Shown here piece by piece: positions 1-9,338 of a DNA stretch of 64,000 bases (positions are counted from its first letter, which is position 1; every line of letters starts with the position of its first letter). Position numbers and translations under genes: made by a program. The DNA comes from Roseitranquillus sp963709765 (GTDB lineage: Bacteria; Pseudomonadota; Alphaproteobacteria; Rhodobacterales; Rhodobacteraceae). Under the pieces are notes generated by a model that had not been told where the DNA came from, ran no database searches, and saw only the letters and a program-made list of their open reading frames with translations. Location: contig CAVPXL010000006.1 of assembly GCA_963709765.1 (NCBI GenBank), positions 1 through 64,000 of the forward strand. Reading direction: 5' to 3'.

Positions 1-19
1 CGTCGTCTGCGCAATTTCG

Positions 20-49
20 TTGACAGTCACAGGGTGTATGAAAAATGAT
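20..49 (+). promoter_or_regulatory. candidate sigma-70 promoter of the GntR gene
   Basis: A perfect TTGACA (20-25) is followed after 18 bases by AATGAT (44-49), which matches four of six positions of the -10 consensus. The pair lies just upstream of the palindrome at 51-70 and of the regulator start at 82. The -10 match and spacing are only fair, so the call rests mainly on the -35 box and position. Confidence 0.35.
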
Positions 50-50
50 C

Positions 51-70
51 CGATTTATACGAATAAATCG
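51..70. promoter_or_regulatory. perfect 8-bp inverted repeat, probable GntR operator
   Basis: CGATTTAT and ATAAATCG form a perfect 8-bp inverted repeat separated by ACGA. It ends 11 bases before the regulator start and lies just downstream of the candidate promoter, where a bound repressor would block transcription. FadR-type GntR proteins usually bind short palindromes in their own promoters. That this protein binds here is inference. Confidence 0.5.
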
Positions 71-81
71 ACCGAGAGCAC

Positions 82-859
82 ATGACTTCGCCGCGCCCAG
101 CAAGACGACAGAAACTCGCCGACCTCATCGCGGAGGACCTTAAGCGGCGGATAGTTCTTGAGAAGCTTGAGCCGGGGGATCTTCTGCCAAACGAGAGGGC
201 TCTGGTAGATGAGTACGGTTGTGGAAAGGCGACAGTCCGCGAAGCGCTCCGGATCCTTGAATTCGAAGGATTGATCCGACTGAAGACGGGCCCGAAGGGT
301 GGGGCGATCATCAGCGAGGTGACAATCGATCCCGCCTGTCGTGCGCTTCGGAACTTCCTGCATTTTCAGCGCGTCGACGGCAGCCAGGTTTACCAGTTGC
401 GTCGCGTCGTTGAGATCGAGATCGCCGCTTCCGTCGTGGGGCGCCTGGACAAGGTCGCTCTTGGTCGCCTCCGCGAGAACATCACGCAATGTCGGCAACC
501 GCATGATGACGAGCAGAGTCAAGCGCCATCACCGCATGCTCGAACTCGAGTTCCACAACATCCTCGCCGCGTACTGTCCAAATCCGCTGCTGCGATTCAT
601 GAGTCATTTCCTGAATGACTTCCTGCGCGACCTCGTCATTCTGAAGAAGACATACAAGCCCAAGCGCCGGGCCTTCGACAAGGCGAACATCGACTATCAC
701 GTCGCCCTTCTGGATGCTCTGATGGACGAGGATCAGCAGCGTGTCCGAACGCTTATGGACGAACACATGCGCGATGCTGAAGTTCACTTGGTCGCGCTGG
801 AAGGCGTGGTTTCCGAACAATTTCTCGTCAGCGACGCTCTGCGCGTCCCAATCGGCTGA
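82..859 (+). CDS. GntR-family (FadR/FCD-type) transcriptional regulator, one frameshift
   Basis: The N-terminal part (82 to about 520) is a GntR winged helix-turn-helix with the typical stretches LEPGDLLPNERALVDEYG and ATVREALRILE. The rest, ending at 859, continues in the next frame as an FCD ligand-binding domain (RMLELEFHNILAAY, then the DEHMRDAEVHL helix). The frame changes near 515-525, and joining the frames gives a normal length of about 258 residues. It begins the catabolic cluster and has a promoter-proximal palindrome. It is probably the repressor of the downstream aminotransferase/amidase/ABC genes and likely responds to a small carboxylic metabolite. The frameshift may be an assembly error. 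Confidence 0.8.
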
Positions 860-886
860 CCGACTGAATTCCAAGCGAGGCGCACC

Positions 887-2237
887 ATGAATAGCACTCT
901 ACTGGCCACCGATGCGCGCCCGGCCAACATGGTGCCTCTCGATGCCTACCGGATGCCGTTCACTGCGAACCGACAGTTCAAGGCGGATCCCCGGCTTCTC
1001 GTGTCGGGCGAAGGGCATGCATTATTGCGCGCCTGACGGACGCAAGATCCTCGATGGCACTGCCGGCCTAGGGTGCTGTAACGCCGGCCACGGGCGCGCC
1101 GAGATCGCGAAAGCCGTTTCGGCGCAGTTGGAGGCGCCGGATTACGCCCCGAGCTTCCAGTTGGGTCACCCGCTGGCATTCGAATTCGCGCAGAGGCTGG
1201 CGTCGGTGGCCCCCGCCGGAATTCGACCGGGTGTTCTTTACCGGCTCCGGTTCGGAATCGGTGGATACGGCGCTCAGGATTGCACTGGCCTATCATAGGG
1301 CGCGCGGCGATGCAGGACGCACGCGATTGATCGGCAGGGCACGCGGCTATCATGACGTCGACTTCGAGAGGGATTTCCGCCGCCGGCATCGTCAACAGCA
1401 GGCGCAGTTTCGGGCCGCTTCTGCCGGACGTCGACCATTTGCCGCACACATACTCGCATGAGCACACGGCCTTTACCAAGGGACAGCCAGAGTGGGGCGC
1501 CCATCTCGCGGACGACCTCGAAAATCTGGTGGCGCTGCATGGAGCAGAAACCATTGCCGCCGTGATCGTGGAGCCGATCGCTGGATCGACGGGCATGCTG
1601 CTGCCGCCGAAGGGGTATCTCGAGCGCCTGCGCGAGACCTGTACCGCTCACGGAATTCTGCTGGTTTTCGACGAGGTCATCACGGGTTTCGGCCGTCTCG
1701 GCGCGCCCTTCGCCGCGGATTTCTTCGGCGTGACGCCCGACATCTTCACCACCGCCAGAGGGCCTGACAAACGGCACGCTGCCGATGGGCGCGGTCTTCG
1801 TGCAAGGCGCCGTCCATGACGCGCTGATGAATGGACCGGAAGGCACGATAGAGCCTTTCCACGGCTATACCTATGCCGGCCATCCGGCAGCCTGCGCCGC
1901 GGGTCTGGCGACGCTGGACATCTATGAAAAGGAGGGGTTGCTTACCCGTGCGTCAGAGATATCAGGCGTCTGGGCCGATGCTCTGCACGCCCTGAAGGAT
2001 GCGCCAAACGTGCGCGATATCCGCAACCTCGGTCTCATCGGCGCGATTGAACTTGAGACGCGGCCGGGAGCTTCGGGCGCCCGCGGGCATGATGTCGTCA
2101 AGTGGTGCTTTGACCACGGCGCGCTGGTCCGTGTGACTGGCGACATCATCGTTCTTTCGCCGCCCTTGATCATCGAAACTCAGCAGATCGAAGAGCTATT
2201 CGGCATCCTCCGGTCCGCCCTGGAAAGCTGCAGATGA
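887..2237 (+). pseudogene. class III (omega-amino acid type) PLP aminotransferase, broken by about four frameshifts
   Basis: The family would transfer the omega-amino group of a substrate such as beta-alanine or GABA to pyruvate or 2-oxoglutarate. The gene is readable only by stitching frames, which change near 1015, 1215, 1350 and 1755. Recognisable pieces are GRKILDGTAGLGCCNAGHG, FFTGSGSESVDTALRIALAY, the PLP-Asp region LLVFDEVITGFGRLG, and the tail YTYAGHPAACAAGLATLDIYE. At 1753-1767 removing one G restores the AKGLTNGTLPMGAVF segment, whose Lys is the expected PLP lysine. ATG 887 has a GAGG ribosome site. The 3' end overlaps the amidase start (ATGA type), so it belongs to the same operon. 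It is either decayed or badly sequenced; the clean codon use favours the latter. Confidence 0.75.
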
Positions 2238-3686
2238 GCACGTCCATGTCCAATACCTCCGCATCGCGGCCGCTGCCCGATAATATCCCCACGTCACTTG
2301 CCGAGTTGTCAGCGGTCAACGCACTGCAGCTTTTCCGGCGCCGAGAGATTTCGCCGGTCGATCTGCTGGAGGACTGCCTGAAGAGGATCGATGCTCAAAA
2401 TCCCAGGCTGAATGCATTCTGTCACGTAGATCCTGAGGGGGCGCTCGCCGCGGCGCGCGCTGCGGAATCCCGCTGGAACAGGGGAACTCCAGCAGGAGTG
2501 CTGGACGGCATCCCCGTCACGATCAAGGACCTGACGCTGACCCGCGGCATGCCGACGCGGAAAGGCTCCGCCACGACGTCGGCCGAAGGGCCGTGGGAGG
2601 TCGATGCCCCGATCACCGCGCGGATGCGCGAGGCCGGTGCTGTTGTCTTGGGAAAGACGACTTCGCCCGAGTTCGGTTGGAAAGGCGTGACGGACAATCC
2701 GCTTCACGGGGTCACGCGCAACCCATGGAATCCCGACCTCACCGCCGGCGGCTCGTCAGGGGGGCGCTGGTGTCGCGGCCGCCCTCAACCTGGGTCTGCT
2801 GCATCAGGGAAGCGATGCAGGCGGGTCGATCCGCATTCCTGCCAGTTTCACTGGCACATTCGGCTTGAAGCCCACCTTCGGCCACGTGGCGCAGTGGCCG
2901 CCAAGCGCAATGACCATCCTGTCCCATCTTGGTCCGATGACGCGAACAGTTGCCGACGCACAATTGATGATGGAGGTCATCACCCGGCCGGACGCGCGCG
3001 ATGGCTATGCCGGGCCGGCGTATCCGCAGGGGCCGGACTCGCCGCTCGATACACTTGCCGGCTGGCGCATAGCCTACAGTCGTGATTTCGGCTACGTGCA
3101 AGTCGCCTCTGACATCGCCGCTGTCGTAGACGCGGCCGTCGACCAGCTACGCGATCTTGGCGCCGAAGTGGTCGAGATCAACCCCGGTTTCGCGGATCCG
3201 ATCGCGGCGTTCGAAACTCTCTGGTTCGCCGGTGCCGCCCGCATCCTGGATGATCTGACGCCCGACCAAAAGGAGCGCTTGGATCCGGGCTTCCGGGAGA
3301 TTGCCGAGGCCGGGCGCAGTATAACCCTGGCGCAGTATCTCGAGGCCGGGCGGCGGAGCTACGAGCTGACGGCGCAGATGGCCGCCTTCCACAAGAATTT
3401 CGATCTCCTTGTCACGCCGACGATGCCAATCGCCCCGTTCGAGGCAGGTCGAGACGTACCGCTCGACGGTCCCTACGGCCGGTGGACCGATTGGACGCCG
3501 TTCACCTATCCGTTCAACCTCACGCAGCAGCCGGCCGCGTCGATGCCCTGCGGCCTTGACGATGCGGGGCTTCCTGTGGGCCTGCACCTGGTCGGGCCCC
3601 GTTACGGCGATCCCGCGGTCCTTTCGGTGGCCCGACTGCTCGAACGCGTCTTCAGTCGCCTTGCACCTCCGGGAACCGCGCAATGA
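2234..3686 (+). CDS. amidase-signature family amidohydrolase, one homopolymer frameshift
   Basis: The protein hydrolyses an amide bond with the Ser-cisSer-Lys triad. The Lys lies in PVTIKDLTLTRG, the cis-Ser in TAGGSSGG and the nucleophile in QGSDAGGSIRIPASF. The frame shifts at a run of six G (2759-2764). Reading five G restores SSGGAGVAAALNLGLLHQGSD and a normal length of about 483 residues. The 3' end encodes MTPTMPIAPFEAG-like and PFNLTQQPAASMPCG segments typical of GatA/AtzF-like amidases. It overlaps the aminotransferase stop and abuts the ABC permease, consistent with intracellular hydrolysis of the imported compound. The substrate cannot be read from sequence, and the protein has no C-terminal allophanate hydrolase domain. 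Confidence 0.82.
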
Positions 3687-3733
3687 CAACCACTGTCGAA
3701 CCCGCTTCAACACGCGAGACAGGAGCAAAGCCC

Positions 3734-4567
3734 ATGTCCGTATCGTCCAGCCGAGAGACCGCCCGTCCGAAGCCGACCGACGAGCGTGAACCTTGGTTCG
3801 CTATCCGGCAGCCCCTGGGAATGGGCCGCACGCTTTTCTTGGGCACCGCGGTCTGGGTGGTCTTCTTCGCGGTCTGGGAAACCATCGTTCTGGCGGAATT
3901 GGTGTCCCCGTTGCTGCTGCCGGCGCCGCACCAGGTGCTCGTTGCGCTCTACGACCTGATCGTGAACGACGGGTTCCTCTATGACATCGGTATCAGCATC
4001 TTCCGTATCGTGTTCAGCTTTCTGATCGCGTGCGCGATAGCCATACCGCTCGGCATCCTGATGGGTACGTTCAAGGCCGTTGAAGCCTTCGCCAATCCCT
4101 TCGTATCGGCCTGGCGGTATCTTCCGGCACCGGCATTCATCCCGATTCTGCTGATGTGGCTCGGGACCGGCGAGGCTCCGAAGATCGCGCTTCTGACAAT
4201 CGGCGTTGTCTTCTTCCTGATCACCCTGATCATGGATCACACGCGCGGCGTGCGGAAAGAGCTGTTGGAAACCGCCCTGACGCTCGGGGGCGACAAGCGG
4301 CAGGTGCTTTGGACGGTCGTTGTGCCCGCAGTCATGCCCTCTGTCATGTCAGCGATGCGCCAGATGCTCGCGGTAAGCTGGACCTACCTGGTGATCGCCG
4401 AAATCGTCGCCTCGACCACCGGGATCGGCGCGATGATGATGCGCGCGAAGCGTTTCCTGCACACCGACGAGATCATGGCCGGGATTCTGGTCATCGGCAT
4501 CCTCGGCCTGTTCTTCGACATCATGTTCCGCAAGGCCCATGGCGTCCTCTTCCCATACGACAAATGA
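3734..4567 (+). CDS. ABC transporter permease, taurine/nitrate/sulfonate type
   Basis: This is a multi-helix inner-membrane permease of the SsuC/TauC/NrtB class. The EAA-loop region reads ELLETALTLGGDKRQVLW followed by TVVVPAVMPSV, the site that docks the ATPase. About six membrane helices are visible. ATG 3734 has AGGAG eight bases upstream. ATG 3683, overlapping the amidase stop as ATGA, is an in-frame alternative adding 17 residues. The gene overlaps the ATPase region start and works with the ATPase and periplasmic binding protein that follow. Imported substrate unknown; taurine/nitrate-type systems also carry thiamine precursors, ureides and other small organic molecules. Confidence 0.88.
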   Translation: MSVSSSRETARPKPTDEREPWFAIRQPLGMGRTLFLGTAVWVVFFAVWETIVLAELVSPLLLPAPHQVLVALYDLIVNDGFLYDIGISIFRIVFSFLIACAIAIPLGILMGTFKAVEAFANPFVSAWRYLPAPAFIPILLMWLGTGEAPKIALLTIGVVFFLITLIMDHTRGVRKELLETALTLGGDKRQVLWTVVVPAVMPSVMSAMRQMLAVSWTYLVIAEIVASTTGIGAMMMRAKRFLHTDEIMAGILVIGILGLFFDIMFRKAHGVLFPYDK

Positions 4568-4584
4568 CGACGCGAGGTGAGATC

Positions 4585-5406
4585 ATGGGCCCTTCCGATA
4601 CAGCCGCCACGGCACCCGCTGCCAAGCTGTCCATCCGCGGGGTGAGCAAGACCTTCACGGTCGGCCGCAACGAACCCATTCAGGCGCTGGATGATATCAA
4701 CTTCGATGTCCACGAAAACGAGATGTGCGTGCTTCTCGGGCCGTCCGGCTGCGGCAAGTCCACCGTGCTTCGGATGATCGCCGGACTGGAAAAGCCCACG
4801 AGCGGGACGCTGACCCTGGATGGACATCCGATCCGAGAGCCGCACCGCGAGCGCGGTATGATCTTCCAGAGCTACACCTCGTTCGATTGGCTGAGCGTGC
4901 AGAAGAACGTCGAATACGGCATGAAGCTGAACGGCGTTCCCAGAAATGAGCGGCGCGACCGGGCGGAACACTTCATCGGACTCGTCGGACTGACCAAGTT
5001 CCGCGACGCTTATCCCAGTCAGCTCTCCGGCGGCATGAAGCAGAGGGTGGCCATTGCGCGCACGCTGGCGAACGAGCCTTCGCTTATCCTGATGGACGAG
5101 CCCTTCGGTGCTCTGGACGCCGAAACGCGCTGGCAGATGCAGGAGCTCATGCTGTCGATCCTCGAGGGCTCGCAGAGCACGGTGGTCATGGTCACGCATG
5201 ATATCGAAGAGGGTCTTTTCCTGGGAGACCGCATCATCTTCATGAGCCGCCACCCCGGCACTGTGGCCGAGAACATCGAGGCCGACTTCAAGAAGGGCAC
5301 CAGGATCAGTTCAAAGGAAGAGCTCTTTGCGCTCGACGGCTACATCGATGTGGAGCGTCACATCATGCATCTGATGCGCCAGCAGACGATCGCCAGCGCC
5401 GCCTGA
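4585..5406 (+). CDS. ABC transporter ATP-binding protein, taurine/nitrate/sulfonate type
   Basis: This cytoplasmic ATPase powers the neighbouring permease. It has Walker A GPSGCGKST, the Q-loop in MIFQSYTSF, signature LSGGMKQRVAIA, Walker B LILMDEPFGALD and the switch histidine in MVTHDIEEG. The length (about 273 residues) is normal for SsuB/TauB relatives. ATG 4585 is chosen because GAGGTGA sits just upstream. ATG 4564, overlapping the permease stop as ATGA, would add seven residues. It is part of the same transcription unit. Confidence 0.92.
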   Translation: MGPSDTAATAPAAKLSIRGVSKTFTVGRNEPIQALDDINFDVHENEMCVLLGPSGCGKSTVLRMIAGLEKPTSGTLTLDGHPIREPHRERGMIFQSYTSFDWLSVQKNVEYGMKLNGVPRNERRDRAEHFIGLVGLTKFRDAYPSQLSGGMKQRVAIARTLANEPSLILMDEPFGALDAETRWQMQELMLSILEGSQSTVVMVTHDIEEGLFLGDRIIFMSRHPGTVAENIEADFKKGTRISSKEELFALDGYIDVERHIMHLMRQQTIASAA

Positions 5407-5494
5407 GTACCGCGTCGTGCGACGCAGGCCTTCGGCCAAGAAGACCGGGATAACCCGGCGAAGCACTTATCACCAACATCGGGAGATCCAATAC

Positions 5495-6583
5495 ATGAAG
5501 AATTACACCCAAGTCGCCGGCCGCATGGGTCGCGCGCTCGTCCTCGGGGCGCCGCTCGTCGTTCTCGGCTTGTCGTCGGGCGCCCAGGCGGAAGAGACAG
5601 TCAGGGTGGGGATGATCCTGTCCTGGCCCGGGTCGAGCTTCTACGCTCTCGCGGCCGAGAAGAATCTGGCGCCGGGCTACAAGATCGAAGTCACGAACTT
5701 CGAGGACCCGCTGGCGGCGCAAAGCATGCTGGCGACCGGCCAGGTCGACATTCTTGAAGGCACGATGGAATACGCGCCGATTGCGTTGGAGAACGGACTT
5801 CCGAACACGCTGGTCGCGCTCAATAACCCGTCCTACGGCGTCGACAAGGTGACCTTGGCCCCGGGCATCGAACCTGAAGACCTGAAGGGCAAGAAGGTCT
5901 CGGCGCCTGAGGCTTATATCGGCCAGATTCTGATGGGCATGTGGCTTGACAGGGAGGGCATCGAGCCCGGCGATGTCGACTGGGTCAACCTGAATGCTGA
6001 CGAGGCCGTCGGGCCGATGCTCTCAGGCGACCTCGCGGCCGCGTACCTTTATGAGCCGTGGGTGAGCAAGCTGACCGAAAACATGGAAGGCGCCCGCAAC
6101 GTTGCCTCTTCGGCCGACCCCGATTTCGTGTCGACCGGCATCCTCGCGGATGCGCTGTTCATGAACCAGAACTTCATCGACGAACGCCCAGACGTGGCTC
6201 TGGACATGCTGCAGGCCCGCTGGGACGCGCTGCAGTACTGGCACGACAACACCGAGGAAGCGAACCAGTTCTTCGCTGACTTCCTTCAATGGCCGGTCGC
6301 GGACGTGGAATCCGTCATGGGTACGAACGGGAAGTTCATTGAAGGCGGCATGTACATGATGGACTTCGACGAGTCCGCCCGGTTCTGCGGCGCGCTCGAT
6401 GGGGAGCCGCCGCTCGGTCTGGCCCACGACGGGATGCGGGAGGCCGGTCGGCTCGTGAACGAGTGGTGGGTCAAGCTGGGCGTCGTCGAGGAGATGTTCG
6501 ACCCGGACGAGATCACCGATTGCTCGTTGATGCAGAAGCTCGCCGACAGCGGCTATCGACAGTCGATGGAAGCGCGCCAGTAG
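5495..6583 (+). CDS. periplasmic substrate-binding protein of the ABC importer (NrtA/SsuA/TauA-like)
   Basis: The N-terminus is a Sec signal peptide (hydrophobic ALVLGAPLVVLGLSSG, cleavage after AQA). The mature part resembles NMT1/SsuA-type binding proteins: ILSWPGSSFYALAAEKNL, then GQVDILEG and a hinge region with LKGKKVSAPEAYIGQILMG. GGGAGA lies eight bases before ATG 5495. The gene follows the ATPase by 88 bases and is followed by a strong GC-rich hairpin. Such hairpins are often used to raise binding-protein mRNA over that of the membrane parts. The ligand is unknown. The context (amidase, ureohydrolase, Gdx) suggests a nitrogenous small molecule. Confidence 0.88.
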   Translation: MKNYTQVAGRMGRALVLGAPLVVLGLSSGAQAEETVRVGMILSWPGSSFYALAAEKNLAPGYKIEVTNFEDPLAAQSMLATGQVDILEGTMEYAPIALENGLPNTLVALNNPSYGVDKVTLAPGIEPEDLKGKKVSAPEAYIGQILMGMWLDREGIEPGDVDWVNLNADEAVGPMLSGDLAAAYLYEPWVSKLTENMEGARNVASSADPDFVSTGILADALFMNQNFIDERPDVALDMLQARWDALQYWHDNTEEANQFFADFLQWPVADVESVMGTNGKFIEGGMYMMDFDESARFCGALDGEPPLGLAHDGMREAGRLVNEWWVKLGVVEEMFDPDEITDCSLMQKLADSGYRQSMEARQ

Positions 6584-6595
6584 ACTGCCGCGACC

Positions 6596-6621
6596 GCCGG
6601 TCCCGCCCCTGCGGGGCCGGC
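6596..6621 (+). other. GC-rich intercistronic hairpin after the binding-protein gene
   Basis: GCCGGTCCCGC pairs with GCGGGGCCGGC (one T-G pair) around a CCCT loop, an 11-bp stem. No T-run follows, so it is more likely an mRNA-stabilising or partial-termination element than a full terminator. Confidence 0.5.
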
Positions 6622-6692
6622 AGAGCAGCAGGCACCTTGCCTTCAATCCGGCAGGTCCAGGCCAACCCCCCATGTCGCAAGGAGAGTTAGAG

Positions 6693-7573
6693 ATGAACGC
6701 GATACCGACACCCGCGGCACCGATTGCGTGGCCGGACGGCAAGAAGGCCGCAGCCGCCTTTACGTTCGATGTTGATGGCGAGTCCCCCTGCTTACCGCAG
6801 ACCCGAAGTTCGGCAAGCTGATGGGGCTGATGTCTCATCAGGCCTACGGGCCTCTGGTGGGTGTGCCCCGCATACTCAAGGTTCTTCGCGAGACGGGCGT
6901 GCGCAGCTCGTTCTATGTGCCAGGCTACATCGCGCTGCGCTACCCGGACCAGATAAAGCAGATCGTGGCGGACGGACACGAGATCGGCCATCACGGGCAT
7001 CTTCACGAACAACTGCCCGGCGTGACGCGCGAGCAAGAGCAGGAAATCCTCGACCGCGGTCTTGAGGCGCTGCGCAAGGTCGTCGGCGTGGAGCCGAAGG
7101 GATACCGCGCTCCGCTGTGGGAGCTGAACTGGCATACGCCCGAGCTTCTCGGCGAGGCCGGCTTCCTCTATGATTCGAGCCTCATGGACGCCGATGTGCC
7201 GTACGAGCTCCGCTACGGCTCGGACGGGAAGTCGATAGTCGAGCTTCCGATCAACTGGATTCTCGACGACTGGAACCAATACGCCTTCATCCCGGGCTTC
7301 TCCGGATCGGGTCTGGTCGAGACACCGCGGAAAGCAGTCGAGCTTTTCCAGGCGGAATTCGATGCACTTCGCGCGGACGGCGGCCTCTTCGTCCTGACCT
7401 GCCATCCCTTCCTGTCCGGGCGTCCCGGTCGCGCAGCCGCACTGAAGAAGTTCATCGAGTACGTAAAGTCCTGCGATGACGTCTGGCTCGCTCCGATGGA
7501 GGAGATAGCGGCGCATGTGCGAGCGCAGAAGCTGGAGCCGCGCACGCTGACCGAACCCGACGCGAACCTGTGA
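6693..7573 (+). CDS. CE4/PuuE-like polysaccharide-deacetylase-fold hydrolase, one homopolymer frameshift
   Basis: The NodB-fold motifs are present: FTFDVDGES as the acid motif and GHEIGHHGHLHE supplying metal-binding histidines, then RAPLWELNWHTPELL and LTCHPFLSGR. A frameshift sits in a C run at 6784-6788. One extra C joins ATG 6693 (MNAIPTPAAPIAW) to the main frame and gives about 293 residues. There is no signal peptide, so it acts in the cytoplasm. This favours a PuuE-like hydrolysis of a cyclic or linear amide over cell-wall deacetylation, which fits the neighbouring amidase and ureohydrolase. The substrate is unproven. Confidence 0.78.
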
Positions 7574-7618
7574 CCACGCGGCGCTGCCGTTGCGACACGC
7601 CGCGACGCTGGGCCGACG

Positions 7619-8434
7619 GTGAGCATGACATACGATGAGGTGAACGAAGTGGACGAGACGCTTTCGGACAAACGCGTTCTGGTGACGGGGGCGGGATCCG
7701 GCATAGGCGAGGCAAGCGCGATGCTGTTTGCCGCACGCGGGGCTCGCGTGGCCGTGACAGATCTCGACGGGGCCGAGGCCCGCCGCGTGGCCGACGCGAT
7801 CCGGCAAGCGGGCGGCCACGCAGATGCCATTGCCGCCGATGTCAGCGACGAAACCTCGATTGAGGCCGCGGCCGCTCAGGCGGTTGAGCGCTTCGGTGGA
7901 CTGGACATGGCCCACGTGAACGCCTCGACAATGATCCCTGGCGGCGACGTTCTGGAAATCTCGGTTGAGCAGTGGGACCGCACCTTCGCCATCAATTCGC
8001 GGGGCGCGTTCCTCACGGCGCGGGCCTGCCTTCGGCACATGCTCGCCGGTAAGGGCGGCGCTCTTTGCTTCACCGGCTCGGATACAGCCCTGAGGACCAG
8101 CGCAGCCTATCCCGCCTATCTGTCGTCGAAACATGCCGTCATCGGCATCGCACGGTCGATCGCGGTGGATTTCGGCAGTCGGGGCATCCGCGCCAACGTG
8201 GTTTCACCCGGCGTGACAGACACGCCGGGCTTGCGCCGGAACTACGCCTCCGGCGGACGAAATGTAGACGAAGTCATCGCCTTCAACGCGGCGCTAAGCG
8301 TTCTTGGCCGCATCGCCCAGCCGGAGGACATCGCTGAGGCGGCCGTCTTCCTGTGCTCCGACCGGGCTCGCTACATCACCGGCGCGAACATCGTCGTCGA
8401 TGGCGGCATGACCGTCCGATACGACGCGGAATAG
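7619..8434 (+). CDS. short-chain dehydrogenase/reductase
   Basis: A classical SDR of about 271 residues that oxidises or reduces an alcohol/carbonyl with NAD(P)H. It has the GAGSGIGEA nucleotide motif near residue 24, Asp after the second strand (VTDLDGAEA, suggesting NAD preference), the catalytic YLSSK motif and the C-terminal ITGANIVVDGG. The NAG motif of the family is replaced by VNAST. The start may be GTG 7619 or ATG 7625. It follows the deacetylase by 45 bases and precedes a second SDR. The two may act on consecutive or stereochemically different intermediates. Substrate unknown. Confidence 0.88.
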   Translation: MSMTYDEVNEVDETLSDKRVLVTGAGSGIGEASAMLFAARGARVAVTDLDGAEARRVADAIRQAGGHADAIAADVSDETSIEAAAAQAVERFGGLDMAHVNASTMIPGGDVLEISVEQWDRTFAINSRGAFLTARACLRHMLAGKGGALCFTGSDTALRTSAAYPAYLSSKHAVIGIARSIAVDFGSRGIRANVVSPGVTDTPGLRRNYASGGRNVDEVIAFNAALSVLGRIAQPEDIAEAAVFLCSDRARYITGANIVVDGGMTVRYDAE

Positions 8435-8491
8435 CCAGGGGTGCGTCGCAGACGCTGCACCGACCATGATCAAGGACGAACAGGAACAAGT

Positions 8492-9265
8492 ATGAGCAAG
8501 ACAGGCACGGCAAACGGAACGGCAAGACGCACCGCCTTTATCACCGGCGCCGGCCGCGGCATGGGCCGCGCGCATGCGCAGGTGCTGGCCGAGGCCGGAT
8601 ACAACGTCGGCGTCACGGATGTGGATGAAAGCCTGGCCCAGGAAACGGCGGACACGATAACGGCGGCAGGCGGGAGTGCTCTCGCCCTGAAGGTCGACGT
8701 CTCTCAGCGAGCTGAGGTCGAAGAGGCAGTCGCGGCGGTCGCAGAATGGGCTGGTGGAATCGACGTTCTGGTAAGCAACGCCGGCCTGATCCATAGCAAT
8801 GAACTGCTGGCCGAGACCGATGACGATTTTTGGCACAAGACCTTTGCGGTTCATGTCGACGGCGCACTGCACACGTCCCGCGCGTGCCTGCCATGGCTGG
8901 AGCGCTCGGGGTCAGGACGGATGATCTTCATCAGTTCAATCTGGGGGCAGTCCGGCATCGGTCATTCCTATGCCTATTGCGCCGCCAAGGGGGCGCTGAT
9001 GGCCTTCGCGAAGAATGCGGCGAAGGAACTTGGGCCAAAGGGGATTTCGGTCAACGCCGTCGCCCCTGGCGGCGTCCATACGGCGATGACGGCGGAACTC
9101 GACGAGGAAGCTCTGGCCAAGGAATATCTCGAAGTGCCGCTCCGGCGCTACGCCGAGCCGGACGAGATCGCCTACCTCGTGCGATATCTCGCATCGCCGG
9201 AGGCGGCATTCATGACCGGGCAGACGCTGTCGATCAACGGTGGCCAGGTCATCGGCGGCTTCTGA
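8492..9265 (+). CDS. short-chain dehydrogenase/reductase
   Basis: A second classical SDR (about 257 residues) with GAGRGMGRA, VTDVDES (Asp suggests NAD), LVSNAG, the catalytic Ser in FISSIWG, YCAAK and the terminal TGQTLSINGGQV. ATG 8492 begins the recognisable fold a few residues later. It is unlike the preceding SDR outside the shared motifs, so this is not a recent duplication. It sits between the first SDR and the M24 protein on the same strand, probably in the same operon. Substrate unknown. Confidence 0.88.
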   Translation: MSKTGTANGTARRTAFITGAGRGMGRAHAQVLAEAGYNVGVTDVDESLAQETADTITAAGGSALALKVDVSQRAEVEEAVAAVAEWAGGIDVLVSNAGLIHSNELLAETDDDFWHKTFAVHVDGALHTSRACLPWLERSGSGRMIFISSIWGQSGIGHSYAYCAAKGALMAFAKNAAKELGPKGISVNAVAPGGVHTAMTAELDEEALAKEYLEVPLRRYAEPDEIAYLVRYLASPEAAFMTGQTLSINGGQVIGGF

Positions 9266-9338
9266 ACTTCCCCCGACGTAGCCCGATGCGGATGCCGCTG
9301 CCGGCCCAACTCGCCCCTTCAGCCAAGGAATACGCTCC

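Noticed and set aside
6023..8134. 703-codon minus-strand open frame
   Set aside because: Antisense to the binding protein, deacetylase and SDR genes, all with clear motifs. The translation has no family features; long shadows are normal at this GC content.
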